The notes: generated by a model not told the origin, from the letters alone. A stretch of 6,652 nt of DNA from Bacteroidota bacterium (GCA_023427845.1 JAEYZX010000071.1:1-6652); one strand, 5' to 3'; shown: positions 1 through 6,591, numbered from the stretch's first letter. Translations and numbers: made by a program.

Positions 1-1
1 G

Positions 2-358
2 GGCTATACTTTCGGCCTCAATCCGGTATTCGCCAATTGTGAAGATTTGTCCAATGTAGCTCCCGCACAGCGGAACGAAGCATTTATCCGCGGATTTACG
101 ATCGGCCGGCGCGAATATGAAAAGCTTAACGGCAAGGTCGCGGCCGGGATACCAAAAGTAATCCTGACCGAAAAGCTGCTAATCGGTTTCGCAATCGATG
201 GCCAGCTCGGGATTCCGCTTCAGGCCGAAAATTTCAACGATCGCCAACTGCAGATAATTCGCCAACACTATGAATATGGTGCAAGCCGTTATAATTTTTG
301 CAAGAACGAAAGTCTTTTCCATCTGTTGATAGACAATGGGATCTCAATACTTCCTTAG
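2..358 (+). CDS. C-terminal part of an unrecognised protein (5' end outside window)
   Basis: The reading frame is open from the left edge to a TAG stop at 356-358, giving 118 residues. A TTG at 47 could be mistaken for a start, but the frame continues upstream without a stop (GYTFGLNPVFANCEDL...), so the gene most likely begins outside the window. The visible part is soluble-looking and mixed in charge, with no membrane segment, lipobox or known catalytic motif. Two short stretches resemble each other loosely: GFTIGRREYEKL near residue 31 and YEYGASRYNF near residue 92. Glycine-aromatic patterns of this kind occur in small DUF2799-like proteins, but the resemblance is too weak for a family call. 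Base composition matches the neighbouring genes. It converges on the GH15 gene. I am fairly confident that it is coding and have no supported function for it. Confidence 0.6.
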   Translation, partial: GYTFGLNPVFANCEDLSNVAPAQRNEAFIRGFTIGRREYEKLNGKVAAGIPKVILTEKLLIGFAIDGQLGIPLQAENFNDRQLQIIRQHYEYGASRYNFCKNESLFHLLIDNGISILP

Positions 359-386
359 GTGCAATAAACGCAGCGGGCAGCCCTAG

Positions 387-400
387 TTCCGGATCCGGAA
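387..400. repeat. Perfect 14-base palindrome TTCCGGATCCGGAA
   Basis: The sequence equals its own reverse complement over all 14 bases. It sits 29 bases after the stop of the left-edge gene. As RNA it could only form a hairpin with a very tight loop; as DNA it could be a symmetric protein-binding site or simply a chance palindrome. Only one copy was noticed in the window. The symmetry is certain and the function unknown. Confidence 0.5.
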
Positions 401-419
401 ACCTGACACACTTCCCGGT

Positions 420-439
420 TCACGTAGGTTTAGACGTGA
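420..439. repeat. Small inverted repeat (6-bp stem, 8-base loop)
   Basis: TCACGT at 420-425 pairs with ACGTGA at 434-439 across the loop AGGTTTAG. It lies in the spacer between two converging genes. There is no T run after it on either strand, so it may help 3'-end formation of one of the transcripts or have no function. Confidence 0.35.
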
Positions 440-492
440 CGATGTTCATGCAATGCAAAAATCAATATGCTGACTTGTGCAGCTTCAAATAG

Positions 493-2298
493 TTACTGGC
501 ACCGCATCCCTTCAATAAGTTGCTCTTCTTCGGTAATATTCGACAGATTTATCGCTGTTTCAACCAACGCCAAATGCGAATAGGCCTGTGGAAAATTTCC
601 TAAAAGACGTTTGGTCTTAAAATCGATGTCTTCGCTAAAAAGCCCTAAATGATTGCTGTATGATAATAGCCGGTCAAACAGCTTTTCAGCTTTATCGCGT
701 TCGCCAATTTTATACAGGCTGTTGATGAACCAAAATGTACAAATCGTAAATGACGACGATGGCAGTCCGAAATCGTCGCGGTTTTTATAGCGATACAGCA
801 AACCGTCATTGCTGAGTTCGTGCTCGATTGCCTTTACGGTCGATACGAATTTAGGATCGCGCGCTTCTATGAATCCGTAATCCTCCATCCGAAGCACCGA
901 TGCATCTAGGTCATCCGACCCGTACGACTGTGTAAAGGCCTGCGCGTTTTCACTCCACGCATTCTGCATGATATCTTCGCGGATTTCCTTTTCGAGTGCA
1001 ATCCATTTTTCGGCCTTGCGATGTTTACCTACAATATGTGCGACCCTTATCGCGCGGTCGATAGCGACCCAGCAAAGTACTTTCGAAAATGTGAAATGGC
1101 GTTCCTCGGTGCGGAATTCCCAAATCCCTTTGTCTGGTTCACGCCAGTGTTTTCCAACTATCCAAGCGATTCCTTTGGTGATGTTCCAGAGTTCTTCGCC
1201 ATTTTCGATGTCGTTGCTGAACTTGACAAACTGTTGGTGGATCACATCCATCAAAATTCCGTAAATGTCGTTTTGACGCTGTACATATGCGGCATTTCCG
1301 ATCCGCACCGGCTTCGAATTCTCGTAACCCGAAAGATGGTCAAGGAATTCCTCGGTAAGTTTTTTTTCTTTATTGATCCCGTACATGATCTGCAATTTTT
1401 CATCCTTGTCGGGAATGATGTCGATAACAAACTGAAGGAATTTCTTTGCCATCCGTTTATGTCCCAGTTGCGAAATAACGGTAATGACCATCGACGCGTC
1501 GCGGATCCAGCAGAAGCGGTAATCCCAATTTCTGACTTCGCCAATGGTTTCAGGCAGTGAAGTTGTGGCCGCAGCCAATATTGCCCCGGTTTTTTCATAG
1601 CTCAGCAGCTTTAAGGTGATGGCACTTCGCGAAATTTCTTTATTGTACTTTTTATACGTTGGCGTTTTGTCCATCCACTCTAGCCAGTACACTTTTGTAC
1701 GTTCAAATTCGAGTTGGATTTTTCGGACGGTCGGTACCAGCAGTTTTTCATTGTACCCAAAAAGGAAAAATCCGTCCCCTTCTAGAATCAGTTTTTCACC
1801 CGCCAGAATCTTTTCATTGTCGAAATTGCTATATAGAAATATGCTGTCGAACTTTTTGGTATCGGTGAGGCTTATGATATAATCTTTTTTGGCGTAAGAT
1901 ACCGTTTCGTCTATCGCATATTCCAACTTCGGATCATACTTTACCCTGAAAACCGGCTTTCCCGCCAGTCGTTTCAAATACCGAATGATTTCAGGCGGAT
2001 TGTGGCAACCTCGGTCTTCTTTATGGTACCGCGGCATGAAATCGCGGACTTCAAAAACATCCGTTCCATTGCTGAAAGTGGTGATCAAAATACTGGTATT
2101 TTCAAGATAGGATTGCGAAATAGAATACGTGTCGTCGCAAATTATATCGAAGCTGCCTCCGATCTCCTTGTCCAATAAACTTGCAAATACCGAGGATGAA
2201 TCAAATTCGGGAAGGCAGCACCATACGATCGATCCGGTTTCAGAAACAAGTGCGGCAGTTCGGCAGTTTCCAATAATGCCATAATTCAAATTTTCCAT
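493..2298 (-). CDS. Glycoside hydrolase family 15 protein (trehalase / glucoamylase-like)
   Basis: A 601-residue cytoplasmic-type enzyme with no signal peptide, predicted to release glucose from an alpha-glucoside with inversion of configuration. The N-terminus (MENLNYGIIGNCRTAALVS) is typical of the family and supports the ATG at 2298; an in-frame TTG at 2313 would add only MLQKS, and neither has a clear ribosome site. An N-terminal beta-sandwich-like region (about 1-220) precedes an (alpha/alpha)6-barrel region (about 230-590). Family landmarks are NWDYRFCWIRD at 257-267, GIWEFRTEERHFTFSK with the presumed general acid E394, and LFSEDID followed by GNFPQAYSH with the presumed general base E556. 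Length is usual for bacterial GH15. GH15 includes glucoamylases, glucodextranases and trehalases (mycobacterial type). Divergent pairing with a trehalose synthase/phosphatase gene favours trehalose or a related alpha-glucan as substrate; this is inference. Minor departures from the commonest N-terminal consensus are SIVW for SIDW and PEFD for PRFD. Confidence 0.92.
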   Translation of the reverse strand: MENLNYGIIGNCRTAALVSETGSIVWCCLPEFDSSSVFASLLDKEIGGSFDIICDDTYSISQSYLENTSILITTFSNGTDVFEVRDFMPRYHKEDRGCHNPPEIIRYLKRLAGKPVFRVKYDPKLEYAIDETVSYAKKDYIISLTDTKKFDSIFLYSNFDNEKILAGEKLILEGDGFFLFGYNEKLLVPTVRKIQLEFERTKVYWLEWMDKTPTYKKYNKEISRSAITLKLLSYEKTGAILAAATTSLPETIGEVRNWDYRFCWIRDASMVITVISQLGHKRMAKKFLQFVIDIIPDKDEKLQIMYGINKEKKLTEEFLDHLSGYENSKPVRIGNAAYVQRQNDIYGILMDVIHQQFVKFSNDIENGEELWNITKGIAWIVGKHWREPDKGIWEFRTEERHFTFSKVLCWVAIDRAIRVAHIVGKHRKAEKWIALEKEIREDIMQNAWSENAQAFTQSYGSDDLDASVLRMEDYGFIEARDPKFVSTVKAIEHELSNDGLLYRYKNRDDFGLPSSSFTICTFWFINSLYKIGERDKAEKLFDRLLSYSNHLGLFSEDIDFKTKRLLGNFPQAYSHLALVETAINLSNITEEEQLIEGMRCQ

Positions 2299-2373
2299 AG
2301 ATTTTTGTAACAATTATGCGGTCTTGTTTCATTAAATTTACGAAAAGCGATCCTATTAACCAAAGCAACTTCT
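2299..2373. promoter_or_regulatory. Divergent promoter region between GH15 and otsBA genes
   Basis: Only 75 bases separate the two divergent start codons, so both promoters and any operators must lie here or inside the coding starts. The region is AT-rich and contains the symmetric octamer TAAATTTA (2333-2340), which reads identically on both strands. Neither start codon has a purine-rich Shine-Dalgarno sequence in the preceding 15 bases, which is common in Bacteroidota. The arrangement allows joint or mutually exclusive control of trehalose synthesis and hydrolysis; which of these applies is not visible. Confidence 0.6.
2333..2364 (-). promoter_or_regulatory. Possible Bacteroidota-type promoter for the GH15 gene
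   Basis: Read on the minus strand, TTTG (complement of 2361-2364) is followed by a 20-base spacer and TAAATTTA (2333-2340). This matches the -33 TTTG / -7 TAnnTTTG arrangement of the primary Bacteroidota sigma factor, with one mismatch in the last base. Transcription would start near 2326, leaving a leader of about 28 bases. No equally good match was found for the plus-strand gene, although the same octamer lies about 34 bases before its start. The call rests on motif and spacing only. Confidence 0.35.
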
Positions 2374-4584
2374 ATGCAGAAAACTATAATCGTATCCAAT
2401 CGGCTTCCACTTGAAATCCATCTTTCTGAGAACCAGTTCAATGTAAAATCGAGTGTTGGCGGCCTCGCAACCGGCTTAAAATCGGTGCACCAGCCCGGAA
2501 AAAGCATTTGGATCGGATGGTCGGGCGTTACGCAGGAGCAACTCGATGATGAAACTGCAGAAAAGGTCGACGAAGCCGTAAAATGCGTTGACTGTGTCGA
2601 TGTGATGCTAACAGAAAAAGAGGTTGAAAACTTCTATCTGGGCTTCAGCAACAAAGCGCTCTGGCCGCTGTTTCATTACTTCATGGAATACGCCGAATTT
2701 GATCCTGAGCAATGGGAATCCTATAAAACGGTTAATCAGAAATTTGCCGATGCCGTAGTGGCAAACCACAATGATGGCGACGTCATTTGGATACACGATT
2801 ACCAGCTGCTTCTGGTTCCAAAACTTATCCGTGATCAAAAACCCGAGGCAGTTATCGGGTTCTTTTTACATATACCGTTTCCGTCGTATGAGATTTTCCG
2901 GACCTTTCCATGGCGTGAAGAGCTACTCGAAGGCATGCTCGGTGCAAGCTTGATCGGATTCCATACCTACGATTATGAACGCCATTTCCTGAGCTCGGTC
3001 AAACGCATACTCAGTTTCGAGGTAAAGTTCAACGGTATAATATATAAGGACAGGATAATCAAAGTAGATTCGTACCCGATGGGAATCGATTATGATAAAT
3101 TTTATGAGACTGCATTACAGCATAAAATGCAGCATTCGCGCGAGGGTTCCGATATTCAGCGAAAACTCGACGAATTCAGCAGCTCCGACTCGAGCGTCAA
3201 GTTCATTCTTTCGATAGACAGGCTTGATTATACGAAGGGAATTCCTTTGCGGATTCGCGCTTTTGAGTATTTTCTTGAGAAGTATCCCGAGTTCATCGAG
3301 AAAGTCCGATTGATAATGCTCGCAGTGCCCTCGCGGGCGAATGTACCGCAATATCAGATTTTAAAGCGGGAAACCGACGAGCTGGTCGGGCGAGTAAACG
3401 GTAAGTATTCGACTGTAAACTGGACGCCGATCTGGTATTTTTATCGCGCCATGCCATTTGAAGATCTGGTCGACTTATATGCGGCATCCGATATCGCACT
3501 AATCAGCCCGATTCGCGACGGAATGAACCTCGTTGCAAAGGAATACGTCGCCACGCGTACAAATGAAGACGGTATTTTGATTCTGAGTGAAATGGCAGGT
3601 GCGGCCAAAGAAATGACCGAAGCATTATTGATAAATCCCAACAATTTCGAGCAGGTTGCCGATACCTTGAAGTATGCGCTCGAAATGCCTCTAGAAGAAC
3701 AGCGCTCCCGTATTCAGTTTCTGCAAAAACGGTTGAAACCTTATAGCGTCGACCGATGGGCGGCAGAGTTTTTGAATGGGCTGGATGCAGCAAAAAGCAA
3801 TTCCGAGGTATTTACTGCTGCGAAATGGAATCGCGATTTTCAAAACGAAATGATGGAAAAATTCTCGAACGCAAAAAAAAGGCTTTTGCTTCTTGATTAC
3901 GATGGAACACTGGTAGGATTCAAAAATAATCCGAAAGATGCGTCGCCCGATAGTTCGTTATTTGAACTACTGGACAAAATATCTGACGACAAAAGGACCG
4001 ACCTGGTCATTGTAAGTGGTCGCGACAAAGCGTCGATGCAGCACTGGTTTGCAGATCGCAACTATACATTAATTACCGATCACGGAGTTTGGATGCGTCG
4101 CAAAGGTAAAAACTGGAAGATGCTCGAACTGCTTAAAAACGAATGGAAAGAGAATATCCGGCCAATACTGCAGACGTATGCCGATAGGACGCCCGGGGCA
4201 TTTGTAGAGGAAAAGGAATATTCGCTCGCATGGCATTACCGAAAAACCGACCCCGAACTCGCACACCAGCGTGTAATGGAATTGACCGCGGTCCTCACCA
4301 GTCTTATCGCAAACAATGGGCTGGCCGTTCTGGAAGGCAGCAAAGTAATCGAAATCAAAAGCAGCAACGTCAACAAAGGTAGGGCGGCAGCGCGATTGTT
4401 GGCAGGTTCCAATTATGATTTCATATTTGCGATTGGCGACGACTGGACCGATGAATATATGTTTGAGGAACTTCCCGAGGAGGCATATTCGGTGAAAGTT
4501 GGATACAAAAAAACCAATGCAAGGTTCTATGTCCAGGACAGTACGCTGGTCAGGGATTTGCTTTCGAGTTTTTTGCCGAACTAA
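2374..4584 (+). CDS. otsBA: Bifunctional trehalose-6-phosphate synthase/phosphatase (OtsA-OtsB fusion)
   Basis: A 736-residue cytosolic protein predicted to join UDP-glucose and glucose-6-phosphate into trehalose-6-phosphate and then dephosphorylate it to trehalose. The GT20 synthase domain (about 1-470) shows SNRLP at 8-12, GGLATGL at 29-35, Y88 and W97 (sugar-phosphate pocket, like E. coli Y76 and W85), WIHDYQL with D142, DRLDYTKG at 282-289 with R283 and K288 (like E. coli R262 and K267), RDGMNLVAKEY from R381, and LSEMAGAA. The HAD phosphatase domain (about 500-736) shows DYDGT at 508-512 with nucleophile D508 and acid/base D510, VSGRD from V547, the conserved lysine K668 in NKG, and GDDWTDE at 688-694 binding Mg2+. 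Both active sites appear complete. Fused synthase/phosphatases are known in eukaryotes and in some Bacteroidota; separate otsA and otsB genes are the commoner bacterial arrangement. The ATG at 2374 fits the family N-terminus. No convincing terminator follows. The gene symbol is a descriptive choice for the fusion. Confidence 0.96.
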   Translation: MQKTIIVSNRLPLEIHLSENQFNVKSSVGGLATGLKSVHQPGKSIWIGWSGVTQEQLDDETAEKVDEAVKCVDCVDVMLTEKEVENFYLGFSNKALWPLFHYFMEYAEFDPEQWESYKTVNQKFADAVVANHNDGDVIWIHDYQLLLVPKLIRDQKPEAVIGFFLHIPFPSYEIFRTFPWREELLEGMLGASLIGFHTYDYERHFLSSVKRILSFEVKFNGIIYKDRIIKVDSYPMGIDYDKFYETALQHKMQHSREGSDIQRKLDEFSSSDSSVKFILSIDRLDYTKGIPLRIRAFEYFLEKYPEFIEKVRLIMLAVPSRANVPQYQILKRETDELVGRVNGKYSTVNWTPIWYFYRAMPFEDLVDLYAASDIALISPIRDGMNLVAKEYVATRTNEDGILILSEMAGAAKEMTEALLINPNNFEQVADTLKYALEMPLEEQRSRIQFLQKRLKPYSVDRWAAEFLNGLDAAKSNSEVFTAAKWNRDFQNEMMEKFSNAKKRLLLLDYDGTLVGFKNNPKDASPDSSLFELLDKISDDKRTDLVIVSGRDKASMQHWFADRNYTLITDHGVWMRRKGKNWKMLELLKNEWKENIRPILQTYADRTPGAFVEEKEYSLAWHYRKTDPELAHQRVMELTAVLTSLIANNGLAVLEGSKVIEIKSSNVNKGRAAARLLAGSNYDFIFAIGDDWTDEYMFEELPEEAYSVKVGYKKTNARFYVQDSTLVRDLLSSFLPN

Positions 4585-4825
4585 ACTCAGCCTTATAGTT
4601 TCTGCTGCAACACTATATTGAATCCATCATTTTGATTATTGTAAATAAACGTAATCCAATTAGTATCAAGCACAAAATTTGACGAATTATCAAAACTGAA
4701 GCTGTTAATCAAACTTAAAGTATCGTTAAATAGGCAAAGTCGTCCAACAGCAATTTGTAAATTTAATATAGGCAGCAAGTCGAGTTGCCGGTCAAAAATT
4801 GTTTAACTAATGAAAGGAGACTATT
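4585..4825. other. AT-rich intergenic spacer upstream of the dehydrogenase unit
   Basis: These 241 bases are clearly richer in A+T than the flanking genes. They must contain the 3' end of the otsBA transcript and probably the promoter of the following two-gene unit. A weak inverted repeat (TATAGT at 4594-4599, ACTATA at 4612-4617) has no T tract. TAAATTTA recurs at 4758-4765, but without a well-placed TTTG upstream. A 61-codon minus-strand frame (4593-4778) has no ATG and looks like chance. I see no RNA gene or mobile element. Confidence 0.5.
4813..4819 (+). promoter_or_regulatory. Strong ribosome binding site AAAGGAG
   Basis: AAAGGAG ends six bases before the ATG at 4826, an ideal spacing. 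It decides between that ATG and a second in-frame ATG nine bases later (4835). The other complete genes in this window lack such a site. Confidence 0.8.
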
Positions 4826-5983
4826 ATGCTAGCAATGAACTTTCGCGGGCCGTTTCGCGTCCGAGCCGATCACAACAAACCATATCCTGAAATTGAACAT
4901 CCTGAAGATGCAATCGTAAAAGTGTTGCGATCGTGCATCTGCGGTTCCGACCTGCATTTATATCATGGCCTTGTACCCGACACACGTGTTGGGACCACTT
5001 TCGGGCATGAATTCATTGGCGAGGTCGTCGACATCGGATCGTCGGTCCAAAACCTCAAGGTGGGCGATCGGGTGATGGTGCCATTCAACATCGCATGTGG
5101 GAAATGCGCTTTTTGTAAACAGGAACTTTACGGAAACTGTCACGAATCCAATCCGAGTGCGACCGCGGTTGGCGGGATTTTTGGTTATTCGCACACCGCC
5201 GGCGGTTACCATGGCGGACAGGCAGAGTATGTCCGCGTACCTTATGCTGATGTCGGACCAACAGTCATCCCGGACTGGATGGATCCCGATGATGCCGTTT
5301 TACTTACCGATGTCGTACCTACAGGTTATCAGGCGGCAGAAATGGGGGGAATACAGAAAGGCGATACGGTTGTAGTTTTTGGTGCCGGACCTATCGGGAT
5401 CATGGCCGCAAAATGTTCGTGGCTTTTCGGCGCGGGCCGTGTTATTGTGATTGACCAATACGATTACCGACTCGAGTTTGCCGAAAAATATGCACAATGC
5501 GAAGTGTATAACTTTAAAATGATTGAAGACCCCGTGGTGTTTATCAAACAGATCACCGATTCACTTGGAGCCGACGTCTGCATTGATGCGGTTGGTTGTG
5601 AAGCCGCCGGCGATGCGATGAACACGCTTTTGGGAAGGAAGCTCTTATTACAGGGCGGGTCTACAACAGCATTGCATTGGGCGATAAATTCGGTTAAGAA
5701 AGGCGGAATTGTTTCGATTGTTGGAGTTTACGGACCCGTAAATGCGTTGGTACCGATCGGGAATGTGCTCAATAAAGGGATTACGATCCGCGCGAACCAG
5801 GCATCAGTAAAGAGGCTGCTTCCAAGACTGATCGATCATGTACACAACGGGGTACTGAATCCGAAAGAACTTATTACGCATCGCGTTCCGCTTGAAGAGG
5901 TTGCCGAGGCGTACCATATATTCTCCAGAAAACTTGATAACTGTATTAAACCAGTTTTAATTCCGCCATCGGCAGGAGTTTAA
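4826..5983 (+). CDS. Zinc-dependent alcohol dehydrogenase, formaldehyde-dehydrogenase-like
   Basis: A 385-residue cytosolic medium-chain dehydrogenase, predicted to oxidise an alcohol or aldehyde adduct with NAD. Catalytic zinc ligands are C39 (in CICGSDLH), H61-E62 (in GHEFIGEV) and probably D162 (in LLTDVVPTGY). The structural zinc site is C91, C94, C97 and C105, with the usual Cx2Cx2Cx7C spacing. The Rossmann fold carries GAGPIG at 186-191, and D210 at the end of the second strand favours NAD over NADP. The C-terminal layout, with an inserted GRKLLLQGG...ALHWAINSVKKGGIVSIVGVYG stretch and a late ITHRVPLEEVAEAYHIF, resembles the formaldehyde-dehydrogenase-like clade of COG1063, whose members are often of unknown substrate. 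Length is usual for that clade. The start is set by a strong ribosome site. It is followed after 19 bases by a membrane-protein gene, probably in one transcript. Family assignment is firm; substrate is not known. Confidence 0.93.
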   Translation: MLAMNFRGPFRVRADHNKPYPEIEHPEDAIVKVLRSCICGSDLHLYHGLVPDTRVGTTFGHEFIGEVVDIGSSVQNLKVGDRVMVPFNIACGKCAFCKQELYGNCHESNPSATAVGGIFGYSHTAGGYHGGQAEYVRVPYADVGPTVIPDWMDPDDAVLLTDVVPTGYQAAEMGGIQKGDTVVVFGAGPIGIMAAKCSWLFGAGRVIVIDQYDYRLEFAEKYAQCEVYNFKMIEDPVVFIKQITDSLGADVCIDAVGCEAAGDAMNTLLGRKLLLQGGSTTALHWAINSVKKGGIVSIVGVYGPVNALVPIGNVLNKGITIRANQASVKRLLPRLIDHVHNGVLNPKELITHRVPLEEVAEAYHIFSRKLDNCIKPVLIPPSAGV

Positions 5984-6002
5984 TAATTCAAAATGACAAA
6001 TT

Positions 6003-6557
6003 ATGATTGCAGATGAAACACGCCCTGAAGACTTCAGTAATATAAGAGGAACCGGCGATTATAGCCATATAAAAGGATGGGGTATTGACGCCGATGTAAA
6101 AAACGATCCGACGTACCCAATGAAAAAGCGAACCGATGAGGAACAAAAAGGTTATACGTGGGACCGACCGCAACAACAGCCAGTCGACATTGAGTTTCTA
6201 AAATCGGTTGAAAGGCCGAATATGACAGCCGTTTACGGAACGTCGTCGCCACCAACCGGCCTGAGTGGAATGATAAGAAGATATGCTTACAAGTACAGCG
6301 AATCGGACATGCGCCGTTGGATACCATTGGTTGTGGCCGACAGAATTGGTGTATTTGAAGGTATTATCGAAGATTTCTCGAACGGCTATGTGCCCAATAT
6401 CTTTATGGAACGCGGCTGGAATGCCGAATGGAAACACAATCGAAAATCATTTGTGACCAAGGTCGCGGTGGGCGCCGTTGTGACGGCTACGATTATTGCG
6501 CTATTGATGTCGCATAACGAAAAGAAACGTTCCGCTATTCAATATAGCGATGAGTAA
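6003..6557 (+). CDS. Unknown protein with one C-terminal membrane segment
   Basis: A 184-residue protein with no signal peptide. The first 70 residues are polar, charged and rich in Gly, Asp, Pro and Gln (for example IRGTGDYSHIKGWGIDAD and WDRPQQQP), so probably flexible. A more structured part follows: RPNMTAVYGTSSPPTGLSGMIRR at about 71-93, WIPLVVADRIGVFEGIIEDFSNGYVPNI at about 106-133, and GWNAEWKHNR at 138-147. A single hydrophobic helix at about 151-169 is followed by a short basic tail (HNEKKR). This suggests a tail-anchored inner-membrane protein with its bulk in the cytoplasm. No catalytic motif or named domain is recognised, though the central motifs look like those of a conserved Bacteroidota family (impression from memory, not a search). 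It lies 19 bases after the dehydrogenase gene and before a terminator, so the two are probably co-transcribed. An ATG at 5993 is out of frame and gives only a seven-codon peptide. No strong ribosome site is present, so translation may be coupled to the upstream gene. Confidence 0.82.
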   Translation: MIADETRPEDFSNIRGTGDYSHIKGWGIDADVKNDPTYPMKKRTDEEQKGYTWDRPQQQPVDIEFLKSVERPNMTAVYGTSSPPTGLSGMIRRYAYKYSESDMRRWIPLVVADRIGVFEGIIEDFSNGYVPNIFMERGWNAEWKHNRKSFVTKVAVGAVVTATIIALLMSHNEKKRSAIQYSDE

Positions 6558-6562
6558 GCGGG

Positions 6563-6591
6563 AGAGCGGTCTTGATGGCCGCTCTTTTTTT
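6563..6591 (+). terminator. Intrinsic (rho-independent) terminator
   Basis: AGAGCGG at 6563-6569 pairs with CCGCTCT at 6579-6585. Two further inner pairs (one of them G-U) close a five-base loop, and a run of seven T follows (6585-6591). It starts five bases after the stop of the membrane-protein gene and would end the dehydrogenase operon. On the opposite strand the hairpin is not followed by T, so it works in one direction only. Confidence 0.9.

Larger units (their letters stand above)
359..492. other. Convergent intergenic spacer with two dyad symmetries
   Basis: These 134 bases lie between the stop codons of two converging genes. They hold a perfect 14-base palindrome at 387-400 and a six-base-pair inverted repeat at 420-439. 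Neither is followed by a T tract on either strand, so no canonical terminator can be called. A plus-strand open frame (298-492) crosses the spacer, but it overlaps the upstream gene out of frame and resembles nothing known. Confidence 0.5.

Noticed and set aside
298..492. 64-codon plus-strand frame running across the left spacer
   Set aside because: It overlaps the end of the left-edge gene out of frame, has no ribosome site and no recognisable sequence. A frameshifted extension of the upstream gene was considered, but nothing supports it.
1021..1560. Long plus-strand open frame (179 codons) opposite the GH15 gene
   Set aside because: It lies entirely antisense to a conserved catalytic region of a confidently identified enzyme, and its translation resembles no known family; a shadow frame.
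2299..2313. TTG at 2313 as the start of the GH15 gene
   Set aside because: It adds only five residues not typical of the family; the ATG at 2298 gives the usual MENL-type N-terminus.
2302..2340. Plus-strand promoter for otsBA using TTTTTG (2302-2307) and TAAATTTA (2333-2340)
   Set aside because: The 25-base gap is longer than expected for the TTTG / TAnnTTTG promoter type, so I do not call it.
4594..4617. Inverted repeat TATAGT...ACTATA as a terminator for otsBA
   Set aside because: The stem is short and AT-only, the loop is 12 bases, and no T tract follows.
4593..4778. 61-codon minus-strand frame in the AT-rich spacer
   Set aside because: It contains no ATG, would need a TTG start, and its Asn/Ile/Phe/Leu-rich composition is what AT-rich noncoding DNA gives.
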